The notes under the pieces were generated by a model. That model did no database searches. It was not told the origin of the DNA and was given only the letters and a program-made list of their open reading frames with translations. The translations under genes were made by a program, and so were the position numbers. A stretch of DNA of 64,000 nt, from NCBI GenBank assembly GCA_958295935.1, contig OY282385.1:620001-684000 (forward strand), in the 5' to 3' direction. Positions within the stretch are counted from its first letter, which is position 1. Every line of letters starts with the position of its first letter. This document shows positions 1-7,755 of this stretch, one piece after another. Origin of the DNA: an uncultured Dehalococcoidia bacterium. Its GTDB lineage: Bacteria > Chloroflexota > Dehalococcoidia > Lucifugimonadales > Lucifugimonadaceae.

Positions 1-701
1 CACACTACCAGGGACCGGGATGGGAACCCCTCGACAGAGGCGTCGAAGCCGCACACTCCGCAGGCACATTCGTAATGGTCGACCAGAACGCACTCCCCAC
101 TCGACCGGCAAACCAAATGCTCCTCGAACACCTCAAACCCGGAGACGTCGCAACTCACTGCTTCGGATACGGAAAACCCGTCGTCAACGCACAGGGAAAC
201 CTCAAAGACTTCGTACGTGAAGCAAGGCAACGAGGAATCAAGTTCGACGTCGGACACGGCAACGGAAGCTTCTCATTTCGCATGGCAGCAGCCGCAATAC
301 AGGAAGGCTTCCCACCGGACACCATCAGCACAGACATGCACCGAATAAGCCTACTCAACTGCAACGCAAACATGCCCGAAACCATGTCAAAGATGCTGGC
401 ATGCGGAATGCCACTATACGAAGTCATACGAGCCTCCACCTCCGCGCCGGCAAAGCAACTGAAACACACAGAACTAGGCGCCATAGGCGTAGGCGCAGAC
501 GCAGACGTCGCAGTACTCGCACTGAACCAAGGACAATTCGGATTCACCGACAACGGAGCCTCCGGATACCGCGTCAAGAAAGCCGAACAGCGGCTGACCG
601 CCGAAATCACCATCAAGAGCGGAAACGTCATGTGGGACGCAAACGGAAGAACGAGAGACGACTGGTCCAACACACCCCCGCCGGACGAACGCCTGCCCTA
701 A
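1..701 (+). CDS. amidohydrolase / deacetylase-type metallohydrolase, 5'-truncated
   Basis: The open frame runs in from the left edge (first complete codon at nt 3) and gives about 232 residues, so the N-terminus and the first metal-binding HxH of the barrel lie outside the window. The visible part fits the C-terminal half of a TIM-barrel amidohydrolase of the Atu3266/deacetylase type. It has a GHGNGSFSF motif near nt 255-285, STDMHR near nt 328 (the Asp is expected to be the catalytic/metal residue), and a closing GVGADADVAVL strand that returns to the small beta domain. The family hydrolyses amide or ester bonds of small N-acyl or cyclic substrates; the exact substrate cannot be told. An ATG at nt 75 lies inside the conserved domain and is not the real start. 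A RidA-family gene follows after 66 nt on the same strand, probably in the same transcript. Confidence 0.85.
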   Translation, partial: HYQGPGWEPLDRGVEAAHSAGTFVMVDQNALPTRPANQMLLEHLKPGDVATHCFGYGKPVVNAQGNLKDFVREARQRGIKFDVGHGNGSFSFRMAAAAIQEGFPPDTISTDMHRISLLNCNANMPETMSKMLACGMPLYEVIRASTSAPAKQLKHTELGAIGVGADADVAVLALNQGQFGFTDNGASGYRVKKAEQRLTAEITIKSGNVMWDANGRTRDDWSNTPPPDERLP

Positions 702-767
702 GCCGGAAACCCCCTTGATCCCCCACAGACAGAAATCACCGAGAAACCGCCAACGAGGAAGAAAACC

Positions 768-1160
768 ATGCACAGACAACAGATAATGCCCGACTGGCCA
801 TGGGCCAGCAAGTTCCGCATCGCACAAGGCGTCCGGGTCGGAAACACCATCTACGTCTCCGGGCAGGTCGCATACGACCGTAACGGCAACCTCGTCGGAA
901 ACGGAGATATGAAAACCCAGGCCGAGCAGACCTTCCGCAACGTCGAAGAAGTACTCCAGGCCGCCGGGGGAACCATGAGGGATGTCGTCAAGATAACCGC
1001 ATGGCTAACAGACATGGACCGATACGCCGAATACGCCGAAGCCCGAGCCGCCGCCTTCCCCGACCTCCCGCCCGCAAGCGCATCCGTATCCTCCCCGCGC
1101 CTGGTCAATCCCGACCTCCTCGTAGAAATAGAGGCCGTCGCAGTCCTCCACCAAGACTAA
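768..1160 (+). CDS. RidA family (YjgF/YER057c/UK114) protein
   Basis: This 130-residue protein has the typical length and fold signatures of the family: GNTIYVSGQVAYDRNG near residue 25, QAEQTFRNVEEVLQAAGG near 50-65, DVVKITAWLTDM near 70-80, and the closing VEIEAVAVL. Classical RidA hydrolyses reactive enamine/imine intermediates and has an Arg in a PxR-type motif before the last strand. Here that stretch reads LPPASASVSSPR, so the Arg is displaced or absent. The protein may therefore belong to a Rid subgroup without the standard imine deaminase activity. GAGGAA about 8 nt upstream supports the ATG. It follows the amidohydrolase gene and faces the minus-strand hydrolase cluster. A role in clearing products of amide or amino-acid catabolism is inferred from context only. 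Confidence 0.88.
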   Translation: MHRQQIMPDWPWASKFRIAQGVRVGNTIYVSGQVAYDRNGNLVGNGDMKTQAEQTFRNVEEVLQAAGGTMRDVVKITAWLTDMDRYAEYAEARAAAFPDLPPASASVSSPRLVNPDLLVEIEAVAVLHQD

Positions 1161-1189
1161 AGCCGTCGTAGGGGCCATAGCCGTCGTAT

Positions 1190-1209
1190 GGGCGGATCGC
1201 GATCCGCCC
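1190..1209. terminator. perfect 20-nt palindrome between convergent genes, candidate bidirectional terminator
   Basis: The sequence from 1190 to 1209 (GGGCGGATC, GC, GATCCGCCC) is its own reverse complement and can form a strong GC hairpin. It lies in the 56-nt gap between the convergent RidA and Ntn-hydrolase genes, where both transcripts should end. There is no T-tract, so termination is inferred. Just before it, AGCCGTCGTA occurs twice (about 1161 and 1179), which could mean that it is the remnant of a small palindromic repeat element. Confidence 0.45.
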
Positions 1210-1216
1210 CCTCAGC

Positions 1217-3583
1217 CTAAGACTTCAACGTCAGAACCGAAGCCGCACCCTCTAGAGAATCCCCCTCGTCAAAAGGTAGAAAGTGGTACCGACCCCCAAG
1301 CCACTCCGGCAACTGGTCGCAGTAGTGCTCCGAACCAGGATGCCCAGACTGACCTTGAGACTCCACGGCCCACATACCTTCCTCGCCCAGATCGCTAATC
1401 AGACGATAGTTGGCCCCCATGAGAGCCCCCCAGTTGGGATCGAAGCCCGTATTGCACACCGTCACCCCGTTGCCTCCCACCGGCAAACCCCCTCGGTCCA
1501 GCAACTCACCCAGATCTCCCCGCTCAGTCAACACGTGCCGTAGGTGTATCCGGTGCAGCTTGCCCCAAACCCAACCACTCATATCCGGCCCCAACCGGGA
1601 CTCGATCTCGTCCAGCGCAGAGCGCATCGCGGCAACGATCGACTCCTCACGATCCGAGCGAGCGAACCACCCCGCCCTGTTCGCGTGCAGCAAAGCCGCT
1701 GATATCCCGCTGCAGTTCCCCGTAAGCGCCCCGGCCAGTTCGCCCTCGAAACGCTCCTCGGCAACCCGGCGCATCCACTTGTTGAAGAACACCTCGAAGA
1801 TCGAAGCCCCAACCGAAGACGGTTCCATGCGATGGTCCCAAGCCTCCAGGTGACCCGCCGCCGCCGCAACACGAGCGTCCCCGCTGCCGCGCAAGAGAGG
1901 CATCAGAGCAGGCATAGCCTCATCCGCACGCAAAACGTGAGTGTCCTGATGCATCTCCGCAAACGTATCCTTGCTGAACGACTCGCGACCCTCGATCATC
2001 TGCCGAACACGCCTAGCGCGATGCCCGCTAGACCACGCACCCGAAAGGGGATACGGAAAGTCGTCAGGCGCCAGACGGTTGTTCGCAGAGGTGACCCAAC
2101 CCCTTCCCGGATCCTCCAGACGGGGCATGCACTCAAACGGAAGCAGACCCTCCCACTGATGCTCAGGATCCCAACCCGGCCGGTAACCCAGACTCCACAC
2201 CTTGCGCACCGGAATACCGCCCACCGCCTGATAACCAAAATGACCGTCAACGTCCCCGATCACCATGCTCCACGTAGGAACCCGCCAGCCGCGCGTCGCC
2301 TCCCGCAACTCCGCAACCGAACCGGCCCGGTCGATGCCAAGCAATGAAGTTAGCCAGCCGCAATCGGTAGCCCCCAGCCACTTGAGCGACACAGGCCCCG
2401 TACCGTTAGCCTCCTCCGGCAATATCTCGTCCACGATAGGCCCGTTGCGAGAAAAGCGAACCGTCTTGAGCTCCGTGCCCCCGCCGCGAACACGTATCGC
2501 CTCGACCAGCTTCCGCTCAGCCTCCCACTCGCCATCATAGAAGAAGTGGCCAGGGTGATCCGAATCGGTGCGCTCCTGATATAGGTCGCGCTGGGAACAG
2601 ATGTTGTTCGTGATCCCCCACGCCACACGCCTGTTACGGCCGAACATGATGGCAGGCATCCCCGCATACGCCATACCCGACACGTCGAACGAACCGCCCG
2701 TCAACTGAGCCTCGTACCAGCAGGAAACAGCCGCAAAAGCGATGTGCGGGTCGCTTGCCACCATCGGCTTCCCCAAAGCGGTGCGCGCACCGCTAACGAC
2801 CCAGTTATTGCTGCCCTGCCCCTCCTGTGGATCTCCAATCACCGCGCCCACAGGCTGGGTCCCATCTCGAGAAGACGGATACGCTCCAGTTGGAATAATG
2901 CTCTCATCGTCAGCCTCACCACTCAAAAAAGCCTCGAACAAACCCCTATCGCCAAGCGCACGCCTCGCAAGCTCAGGCCCGGTTATCACTGCAAAGCGAA
3001 CCGTCAGGTAGTAGCGAAACTCGGTCGCTATCGCTAGGCAGTCAACAGGCGACCACGCCTCCGGCTCGTAATCCAGTAGACCAAACTCCACCGGCAAGTT
3101 AGAGCCAGACCTCTCGATCAACGCGTTGATACCGTCCGAAAAACTCTGGAGAAGCTCACGCGTCTCCTCAGGCGTCGATTCCCACTCCGCCGCCGCAATC
3201 CGGTTGAGACCAACCGTACGAGCAATCACGTCCGGCTCCAGACCATCTTCCCCCAGCACCTCCGAAAGCCTGCCCAGGCCCTTCCGCCTCAGATAGTCCA
3301 GCTGAAATAGACGGTCCTGAGCCATCGCATAGCCAAAGCCAAAGAACAGGTCCGAGTCATTCTCCGCAAAGATACGCGGCACACCCCAACCATTGCGCAC
3401 TATTCGGACGTTCTCAGACACCCCCGCATCCACCACACCCCCAGGATCAGGCAACCGACCGCGGCACTCCTCCCCCCACCAAGCCTCGAACTCGTCCCGA
3501 GATATTCCCGCCCGGTCGCAAAGCGACGAGATCCGCTCGCCCGAACCTAGACGAGCCAGCGTTTCACTTGAATTCAGTCCCAT
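1217..3583 (-). CDS. penicillin acylase family protein (Ntn hydrolase), paralogue 1
   Basis: This 788-residue protein matches the single-chain precursor of penicillin/acyl-homoserine-lactone/cephalosporin acylases. The alpha part contains VPRIFAENDSDLFFGFGYA and AQDRLFQLDYLRRKGLGRLS (about residues 68-106). The beta part begins at GSNNWVVSG, where Ser258 is the expected autoproteolytic nucleophile, followed by SDPHIAF. The C-terminus has GGNGVTVCNTGF and SGHPGSEHYCDQ, both usual in the family. These enzymes cleave amide bonds of N-acylated amines. No hydrophobic signal peptide is visible at the N-terminus (MGLNSSETLARLG), which is unusual because many members are exported; a cytoplasmic site is likely. 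A strong GGAGGG lies 7 nt before the ATG. It is the last gene of a three-gene minus-strand cluster, 33 nt after the M28 peptidase gene, and a paralogue of the 7457-5091 gene. Confidence 0.92.
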   Translation of the reverse strand: MGLNSSETLARLGSGERISSLCDRAGISRDEFEAWWGEECRGRLPDPGGVVDAGVSENVRIVRNGWGVPRIFAENDSDLFFGFGYAMAQDRLFQLDYLRRKGLGRLSEVLGEDGLEPDVIARTVGLNRIAAAEWESTPEETRELLQSFSDGINALIERSGSNLPVEFGLLDYEPEAWSPVDCLAIATEFRYYLTVRFAVITGPELARRALGDRGLFEAFLSGEADDESIIPTGAYPSSRDGTQPVGAVIGDPQEGQGSNNWVVSGARTALGKPMVASDPHIAFAAVSCWYEAQLTGGSFDVSGMAYAGMPAIMFGRNRRVAWGITNNICSQRDLYQERTDSDHPGHFFYDGEWEAERKLVEAIRVRGGGTELKTVRFSRNGPIVDEILPEEANGTGPVSLKWLGATDCGWLTSLLGIDRAGSVAELREATRGWRVPTWSMVIGDVDGHFGYQAVGGIPVRKVWSLGYRPGWDPEHQWEGLLPFECMPRLEDPGRGWVTSANNRLAPDDFPYPLSGAWSSGHRARRVRQMIEGRESFSKDTFAEMHQDTHVLRADEAMPALMPLLRGSGDARVAAAAGHLEAWDHRMEPSSVGASIFEVFFNKWMRRVAEERFEGELAGALTGNCSGISAALLHANRAGWFARSDREESIVAAMRSALDEIESRLGPDMSGWVWGKLHRIHLRHVLTERGDLGELLDRGGLPVGGNGVTVCNTGFDPNWGALMGANYRLISDLGEEGMWAVESQGQSGHPGSEHYCDQLPEWLGGRYHFLPFDEGDSLEGAASVLTLKS

Positions 3584-3616
3584 GTATCGACCCTCCGAGG
3601 CCGGCTTGACGGGGCA

Positions 3617-5023
3617 TTACATCGTTCTGACGAACGACCCGCGCTCCGCTTCTATACGACGGGCTATCTCCCCCGCGTCCAACGTGTTCTCCGGCCAATC
3701 ATCCGGCGATATCCATGAAAGCCTCAGAAGAAGCCTGGCCAGAAATCCAGCGTACTCCTTCAACTCGCGAACCCGCACCTTGTCCGCCGTGTCGCTGTCG
3801 CTGTGCCCGAAAGCTACGTCAGGATGACGACCCACAAAGCGCCAGCGCCAAAGCATCCCGGAATGTGCACCCGCACGAGCGAACGGAAACATATCCCCCG
3901 ATGCATCGAACTGCGCCATCACGTGGCACCTGAAACCCTCGTTCATAGTGTCAAGCTCACCCTGAACCAACTCCCGCAGCTCGGGAAACTGGAGTACCAC
4001 GCCCTTCACGTTCCCGGTCGCAAGTTCATCCAGGTTGAGCGTCAACCGCGGCAATGGAGACGGCCCATGCTCACGCTCGACGTATGCCGCCGAACCCTGG
4101 AACGTCTGCTCCTCCGATCCGAAAGCCACGAACCGGATAGACCTGCCGGGCCGCATCCCCAACTCCCTGCCAAGGCCCGCAAGTATGCGGGCAGTCTCCA
4201 TCACCACCGAAGAACCGGAACCGTTGTCATTACCCCCAAACGAATCCGGCGTCGTGTCGAAATGAGCCCCCAACACCAGATGCTCCTCCGGCCACCTCGA
4301 ACCGCGCAGATCGCCCATAACGTTCCTAGACGTAGCATCAACCTCCGACGCCCCCACCCTGACGCACACCGAGACGTTCCCGGCAGCGCGATTCCTGAGC
4401 CTTGCCCCGTCCTCCCGCGACGTCTGCACCACGGGCAGCGGCCCCGCGCTCGGCTGACCGTCGCGCCAATCATTGGTCGACATATGCATCGTGCGGCGCC
4501 CGCCGTGCGGGCTGGGAGTTATAACCGCACACACCCCCGCATCCGAAAGGTCCAACAGCCGGGTATCAAACGTGCGAGGCGGAGAAAACGGCTCGTACCC
4601 TGAATCCACCAGCGCCACCGAGCCCGCAAGCCGCCCGCGCACGCGGTCGATCTCGTGAGGCATCCCAAAACCAACGTCCACCAGCGGACCCATCACCTCC
4701 ACGCCCGGACAAAACAACGTCGGCCTAACGTCAATAACCCAATCCTCCTCACCCACTACCGAGATAGAAGACGAGTCGCACCGCCACGAACGGAGAGGAA
4801 ATTCATCCTCGCGTACACCCCCGAGCCCATACTCCTCGAAACGGCCCGATATGTAACGAGCAGCTCGACGTTCCCCCTCCGAGCCGCCCCAACGAACGCC
4901 TATCTCGTCACAAAGAGCCTGCACGTGGGCAGGGATCGAAGACTCTACCCAAGCCTCTCCCATGATCCAGTGGTCCGCCCGTCTCAGATCGATCTTCAAG
5001 TCATCCCCCGGTTCATACCCCAT
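3617..5023 (-). CDS. M28 family metallopeptidase (zinc aminopeptidase type)
   Basis: The 468-residue product has the M28 di-zinc ligand set in order: GAHFDTT (His254, catalytic Asp256), GGNDNGSG (Asp266), SEEQ (catalytic Glu304, ligand Glu305), LNLDE (Asp332) and FGHSDSDT (His407). Residues about 100-230 between the N-terminal part and the catalytic core look like a protease-associated (PA) insertion. Families of this kind remove N-terminal residues from peptides. No signal peptide or membrane segment is seen, so a cytoplasmic or non-classical location is likely. I chose the ATG at 5023; a TTG two codons earlier (5029) is also possible, and neither has a good Shine-Dalgarno. It sits between the two Ntn-hydrolase genes with gaps of 67 and 33 nt, which suggests one operon for degrading peptides and amides. 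Confidence 0.92.
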   Translation of the reverse strand: MGYEPGDDLKIDLRRADHWIMGEAWVESSIPAHVQALCDEIGVRWGGSEGERRAARYISGRFEEYGLGGVREDEFPLRSWRCDSSSISVVGEEDWVIDVRPTLFCPGVEVMGPLVDVGFGMPHEIDRVRGRLAGSVALVDSGYEPFSPPRTFDTRLLDLSDAGVCAVITPSPHGGRRTMHMSTNDWRDGQPSAGPLPVVQTSREDGARLRNRAAGNVSVCVRVGASEVDATSRNVMGDLRGSRWPEEHLVLGAHFDTTPDSFGGNDNGSGSSVVMETARILAGLGRELGMRPGRSIRFVAFGSEEQTFQGSAAYVEREHGPSPLPRLTLNLDELATGNVKGVVLQFPELRELVQGELDTMNEGFRCHVMAQFDASGDMFPFARAGAHSGMLWRWRFVGRHPDVAFGHSDSDTADKVRVRELKEYAGFLARLLLRLSWISPDDWPENTLDAGEIARRIEAERGSFVRTM

Positions 5024-5090
5024 GTCCAATGCAAAAGCAGCCGCGCCGCACGTCGCGTGACCATGACTTTACTACCCAAAGATCCGCGCG

Positions 5091-7457
5091 TCACGGCGCA
5101 ATCCATCTCCCCGCATCAAACTCGAACTCGGAAACCTCATCAATCTCCGAACGCTCCATCAGCAACGGATGATACTCCCCCTCCAAAGTCTCCTCCACGC
5201 GTTCCGCATAGTGCGCACTCCCCGGCTGACCGGACTGACCCGTCAGCGTCGCACCCCACGCCCGCGCAGGCTCGGACATGTCCACGAAAAATCGGTAGCT
5301 AACACCGGACGCATTCCGAAACCCGTCAACCGTCTCCACAGGACGACGATTGTTCACCGTCCCCCCGCCGCCCGGGCATCCAAACGGACCAAGATTGAAC
5401 ACCCGCTTAGCCTCATCATTCACAGCCAGCGGATGCTCATACAAAACCATATGAGCGCGACCCCACTGCCAAGCAGACGGGTCCGCCCCCAGAGACTTCA
5501 CCAACCAATCATACGTATCGGCAGCCGCCTGTAACGCAAGACGCACTGAAAGCCCGTCGGCCGCCGCCGAAAACTCCCCGGTCAAAACAGCTCGCGGAAG
5601 CGCGCCAGGGCTGCCCGCCGAAAGCTCCCCCGCATACTCCCCCGCCAACTCCAGCAGCGCCAGCCGAGCGAACCTCGGCCAAAGAGCCGACCACACTGTC
5701 GCACCGACCTGATCACTGTCGAAGCGGCAATTCCACCCGTCGAGGATACCCCCCAGAGTCGAAACCCCCTCACTCGCCGCGCCGGTCAGCATACTAGCCA
5801 TAAGCCCCTTCAAATTCCGCGCACGAAGATCCAGAGTGTCCGACTGTATATCCCGCACCTCAACAGGCGTGAGTCTCTCAGACCGTCCCAGAATCTCCCC
5901 GATCCGCCGCATCCGGTAACCATCCGCATACGCCCCCGTGACGCCCCCCAGAGCCCCCTGCGGAGCCGGCGCATTATTCGCGCTCGCCACCCAACCCCTC
6001 TCAGGGTCATGCATACCCGGCAGCGACGACGTACCCGCGTATCCACCCCACTCATCATCAGGCCCAACCCCGCGCGTACCCCTAGCAGTAGAACGCCGCA
6101 CCGGAAGCGAGCCGCACATCTGATACCCGAAACTACCCCGAGAATCCACATACACCGCATTCCAGACCGATAACCGCCAATCCTCGAACACAGCGCGCAC
6201 CTCAGCCGCAGAACGCGCGCGATTCAGGGCCAACAGAGCACGCGCATCCCCGATAACCTCGTGACCCGTCCAACGCAACGTAATAGGCCCGTCACCCGCC
6301 GGCTCGATCCGGGGAATGATCTCATTTACCACTGGCCCCCGGCGCGTAAGACGTACCGCCACTTCCACCGCTCCTGACCCGCGCACCTTCACACGCTCGC
6401 GCCGAGTCTCGAATCCAGCCCACCGGTCGCCGTCCCTGTACAGATTCGGATCCTCTGGATTCACCTCCTCGCAATACAGATCGCGCGTCGAAGACACGTT
6501 GTTGGTCCGCCCCCACGACGCAAACCTAGTTCGTCCAAACACCACGGGAGGAGCCCCGGGGTACGCCGCCCCTATGCAATCAACCCCGGGAGCAGACAGG
6601 TGCTGCTCATACCACATACTAGGGAAAGACACCGGCCAGTGTGGATCGGAAGCCAGCGACGGCATCCCTGTAGACATAACCTTGGGCCCGGCCGCCCAGT
6701 TGTTCGAGCCAAATCCCTCGTCACCGCCGCCCTGAGCCTGCGAGCAAGCGTCACCCGCAAAAGGCACGATGTACTCACCCGACTCCGCGCTCAACGCCGC
6801 CGCAGCCACCACGGGATCCGCCTTCCGCAACAAACGCTCCGCAGAAACGATCTGCTCCAAACGACCCGTAAGCGTCCACCAAAAATAGCGCAGAACCGCC
6901 AGACTATCGAGTGGCGTCCAGGGGGCCGGCTCATATCCCAGCACGTCGAACTCGACCGGCAAACAGTCAGCCGCCAGATCCATCCAGCGATTCACGCCCG
7001 CCGCAAACCCATACAACGCCTCCGCAGTACCCTCATCCAGAGAACCCAACTCCAGATCCGCAGCCTGCAACAGACCGATCGTGCGATGCTCCACGTCCGT
7101 CTTGAGCGCGCTGGTCCCCATCACCTCAGCCAGAGTCCCACGCGCCAGCCTGCGCCGGTAATCCAACTGCCAAAGGCGATCCTGCGCCTGCGCAAACCCA
7201 CACGCCAGATACAGATCCCGACTGTCCCCCGCAAATACGTGGGGAATGCCATACCTATCCCTCACCACCCTCGCCCCACCGGGCCGAGTGTCAGCCCCTT
7301 TCATGATCCGCTCAGGAAGTTTCGACTCAAGGTACTCGCGCTCAAGAGCCAGGTAGCAACTCTCATCCACGCCCGCTCTTCTGCAAAAATCGCGCCGAGA
7401 CTCCGCGCCGGCAATCACCCCGGCCGGCCCGCGCCAACCTTCTCGCCCATATCCCAT
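5091..7457 (-). CDS. penicillin acylase family protein (Ntn hydrolase), paralogue 2
   Basis: With the ATG at 7457 the product is 788 residues, the same length as the paralogue at 1217-3583. The alpha part shows YGIPHVFAGDSRDLYLACGF and AQDRLWQLDYRRRLARGTL (about residues 69-108). The beta chain should start at Ser251 in FGSNNWAAG, followed by SDPHWPVSF. The C-terminus has GGGGTVNN and SGQPGSAHYAER. No export signal is visible. The frame stays open for 299 further codons upstream, to 8354, but that extension lies antisense to the substrate-binding-protein gene, has no family similarity and would bury the conserved N-terminal part, so I reject it. The gene is first in the minus-strand cluster and divergent from the ABC importer, with which it shares a 298-nt intergenic region. 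The substrate class (N-acyl amines or lactams) is known for the family; the real substrate is unknown. Confidence 0.92.
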   Translation of the reverse strand: MGYGREGWRGPAGVIAGAESRRDFCRRAGVDESCYLALEREYLESKLPERIMKGADTRPGGARVVRDRYGIPHVFAGDSRDLYLACGFAQAQDRLWQLDYRRRLARGTLAEVMGTSALKTDVEHRTIGLLQAADLELGSLDEGTAEALYGFAAGVNRWMDLAADCLPVEFDVLGYEPAPWTPLDSLAVLRYFWWTLTGRLEQIVSAERLLRKADPVVAAAALSAESGEYIVPFAGDACSQAQGGGDEGFGSNNWAAGPKVMSTGMPSLASDPHWPVSFPSMWYEQHLSAPGVDCIGAAYPGAPPVVFGRTRFASWGRTNNVSSTRDLYCEEVNPEDPNLYRDGDRWAGFETRRERVKVRGSGAVEVAVRLTRRGPVVNEIIPRIEPAGDGPITLRWTGHEVIGDARALLALNRARSAAEVRAVFEDWRLSVWNAVYVDSRGSFGYQMCGSLPVRRSTARGTRGVGPDDEWGGYAGTSSLPGMHDPERGWVASANNAPAPQGALGGVTGAYADGYRMRRIGEILGRSERLTPVEVRDIQSDTLDLRARNLKGLMASMLTGAASEGVSTLGGILDGWNCRFDSDQVGATVWSALWPRFARLALLELAGEYAGELSAGSPGALPRAVLTGEFSAAADGLSVRLALQAAADTYDWLVKSLGADPSAWQWGRAHMVLYEHPLAVNDEAKRVFNLGPFGCPGGGGTVNNRRPVETVDGFRNASGVSYRFFVDMSEPARAWGATLTGQSGQPGSAHYAERVEETLEGEYHPLLMERSEIDEVSEFEFDAGRWIAP

Positions 7458-7755
7458 CCTGAACCTGTCCCCTTTCCAGATACTTGACTGCCCGATCCTC
7501 GAAGAAACCTTATACAAAATGCAGAACCCACACACGTCCCCCTTCTTACGTACACGCCGCCCGTGGGCAAAGCCCCCGCCTGTTGCACTTCCGCCCCAAC
7601 GCGTCTCACGTCTGCGTTGCCCGCAGGCGCAGCCCCGGACCCTCATAACTCCCGACCGCGAAAAAACACCGGTTTCGGTATACAGCGCGGCGTGATAATA
7701 TGTCCCACACTTAGGGCTACACGCGCCCGAACCACCCGTAGGAGGATCTCCTGAC
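7458..7755. promoter_or_regulatory. divergent promoter region between hydrolase cluster and ABC importer
   Basis: This 298-nt gap separates two divergent transcription units and must hold both promoters. On the plus strand GATAAT at 7694-7699, inside GTGATAATATG, is the best -10 candidate; no convincing -35 is visible. No operator-like long inverted repeat was recognised. At its right end AGGAGG (7740-7745) is the ribosome-binding site of the binding-protein gene. Confidence 0.35.
7740..7752 (+). promoter_or_regulatory. Shine-Dalgarno inside a small inverted repeat
   Basis: AGGAGGATCTCCT contains a consensus Shine-Dalgarno 10 nt before the ATG at 7756. AGGAG (7740-7744) is followed after GAT by its complement CTCCT (7748-7752), so a 5-bp hairpin could hide the site. 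Whether this tunes translation is not known; the loop is only 3 nt. Confidence 0.45.

Noticed and set aside
75..220. Arg-rich small open frame near 20-220
   Set aside because: It is a shadow of the amidohydrolase frame; its composition is typical of an off-frame reading of GC-rich DNA.
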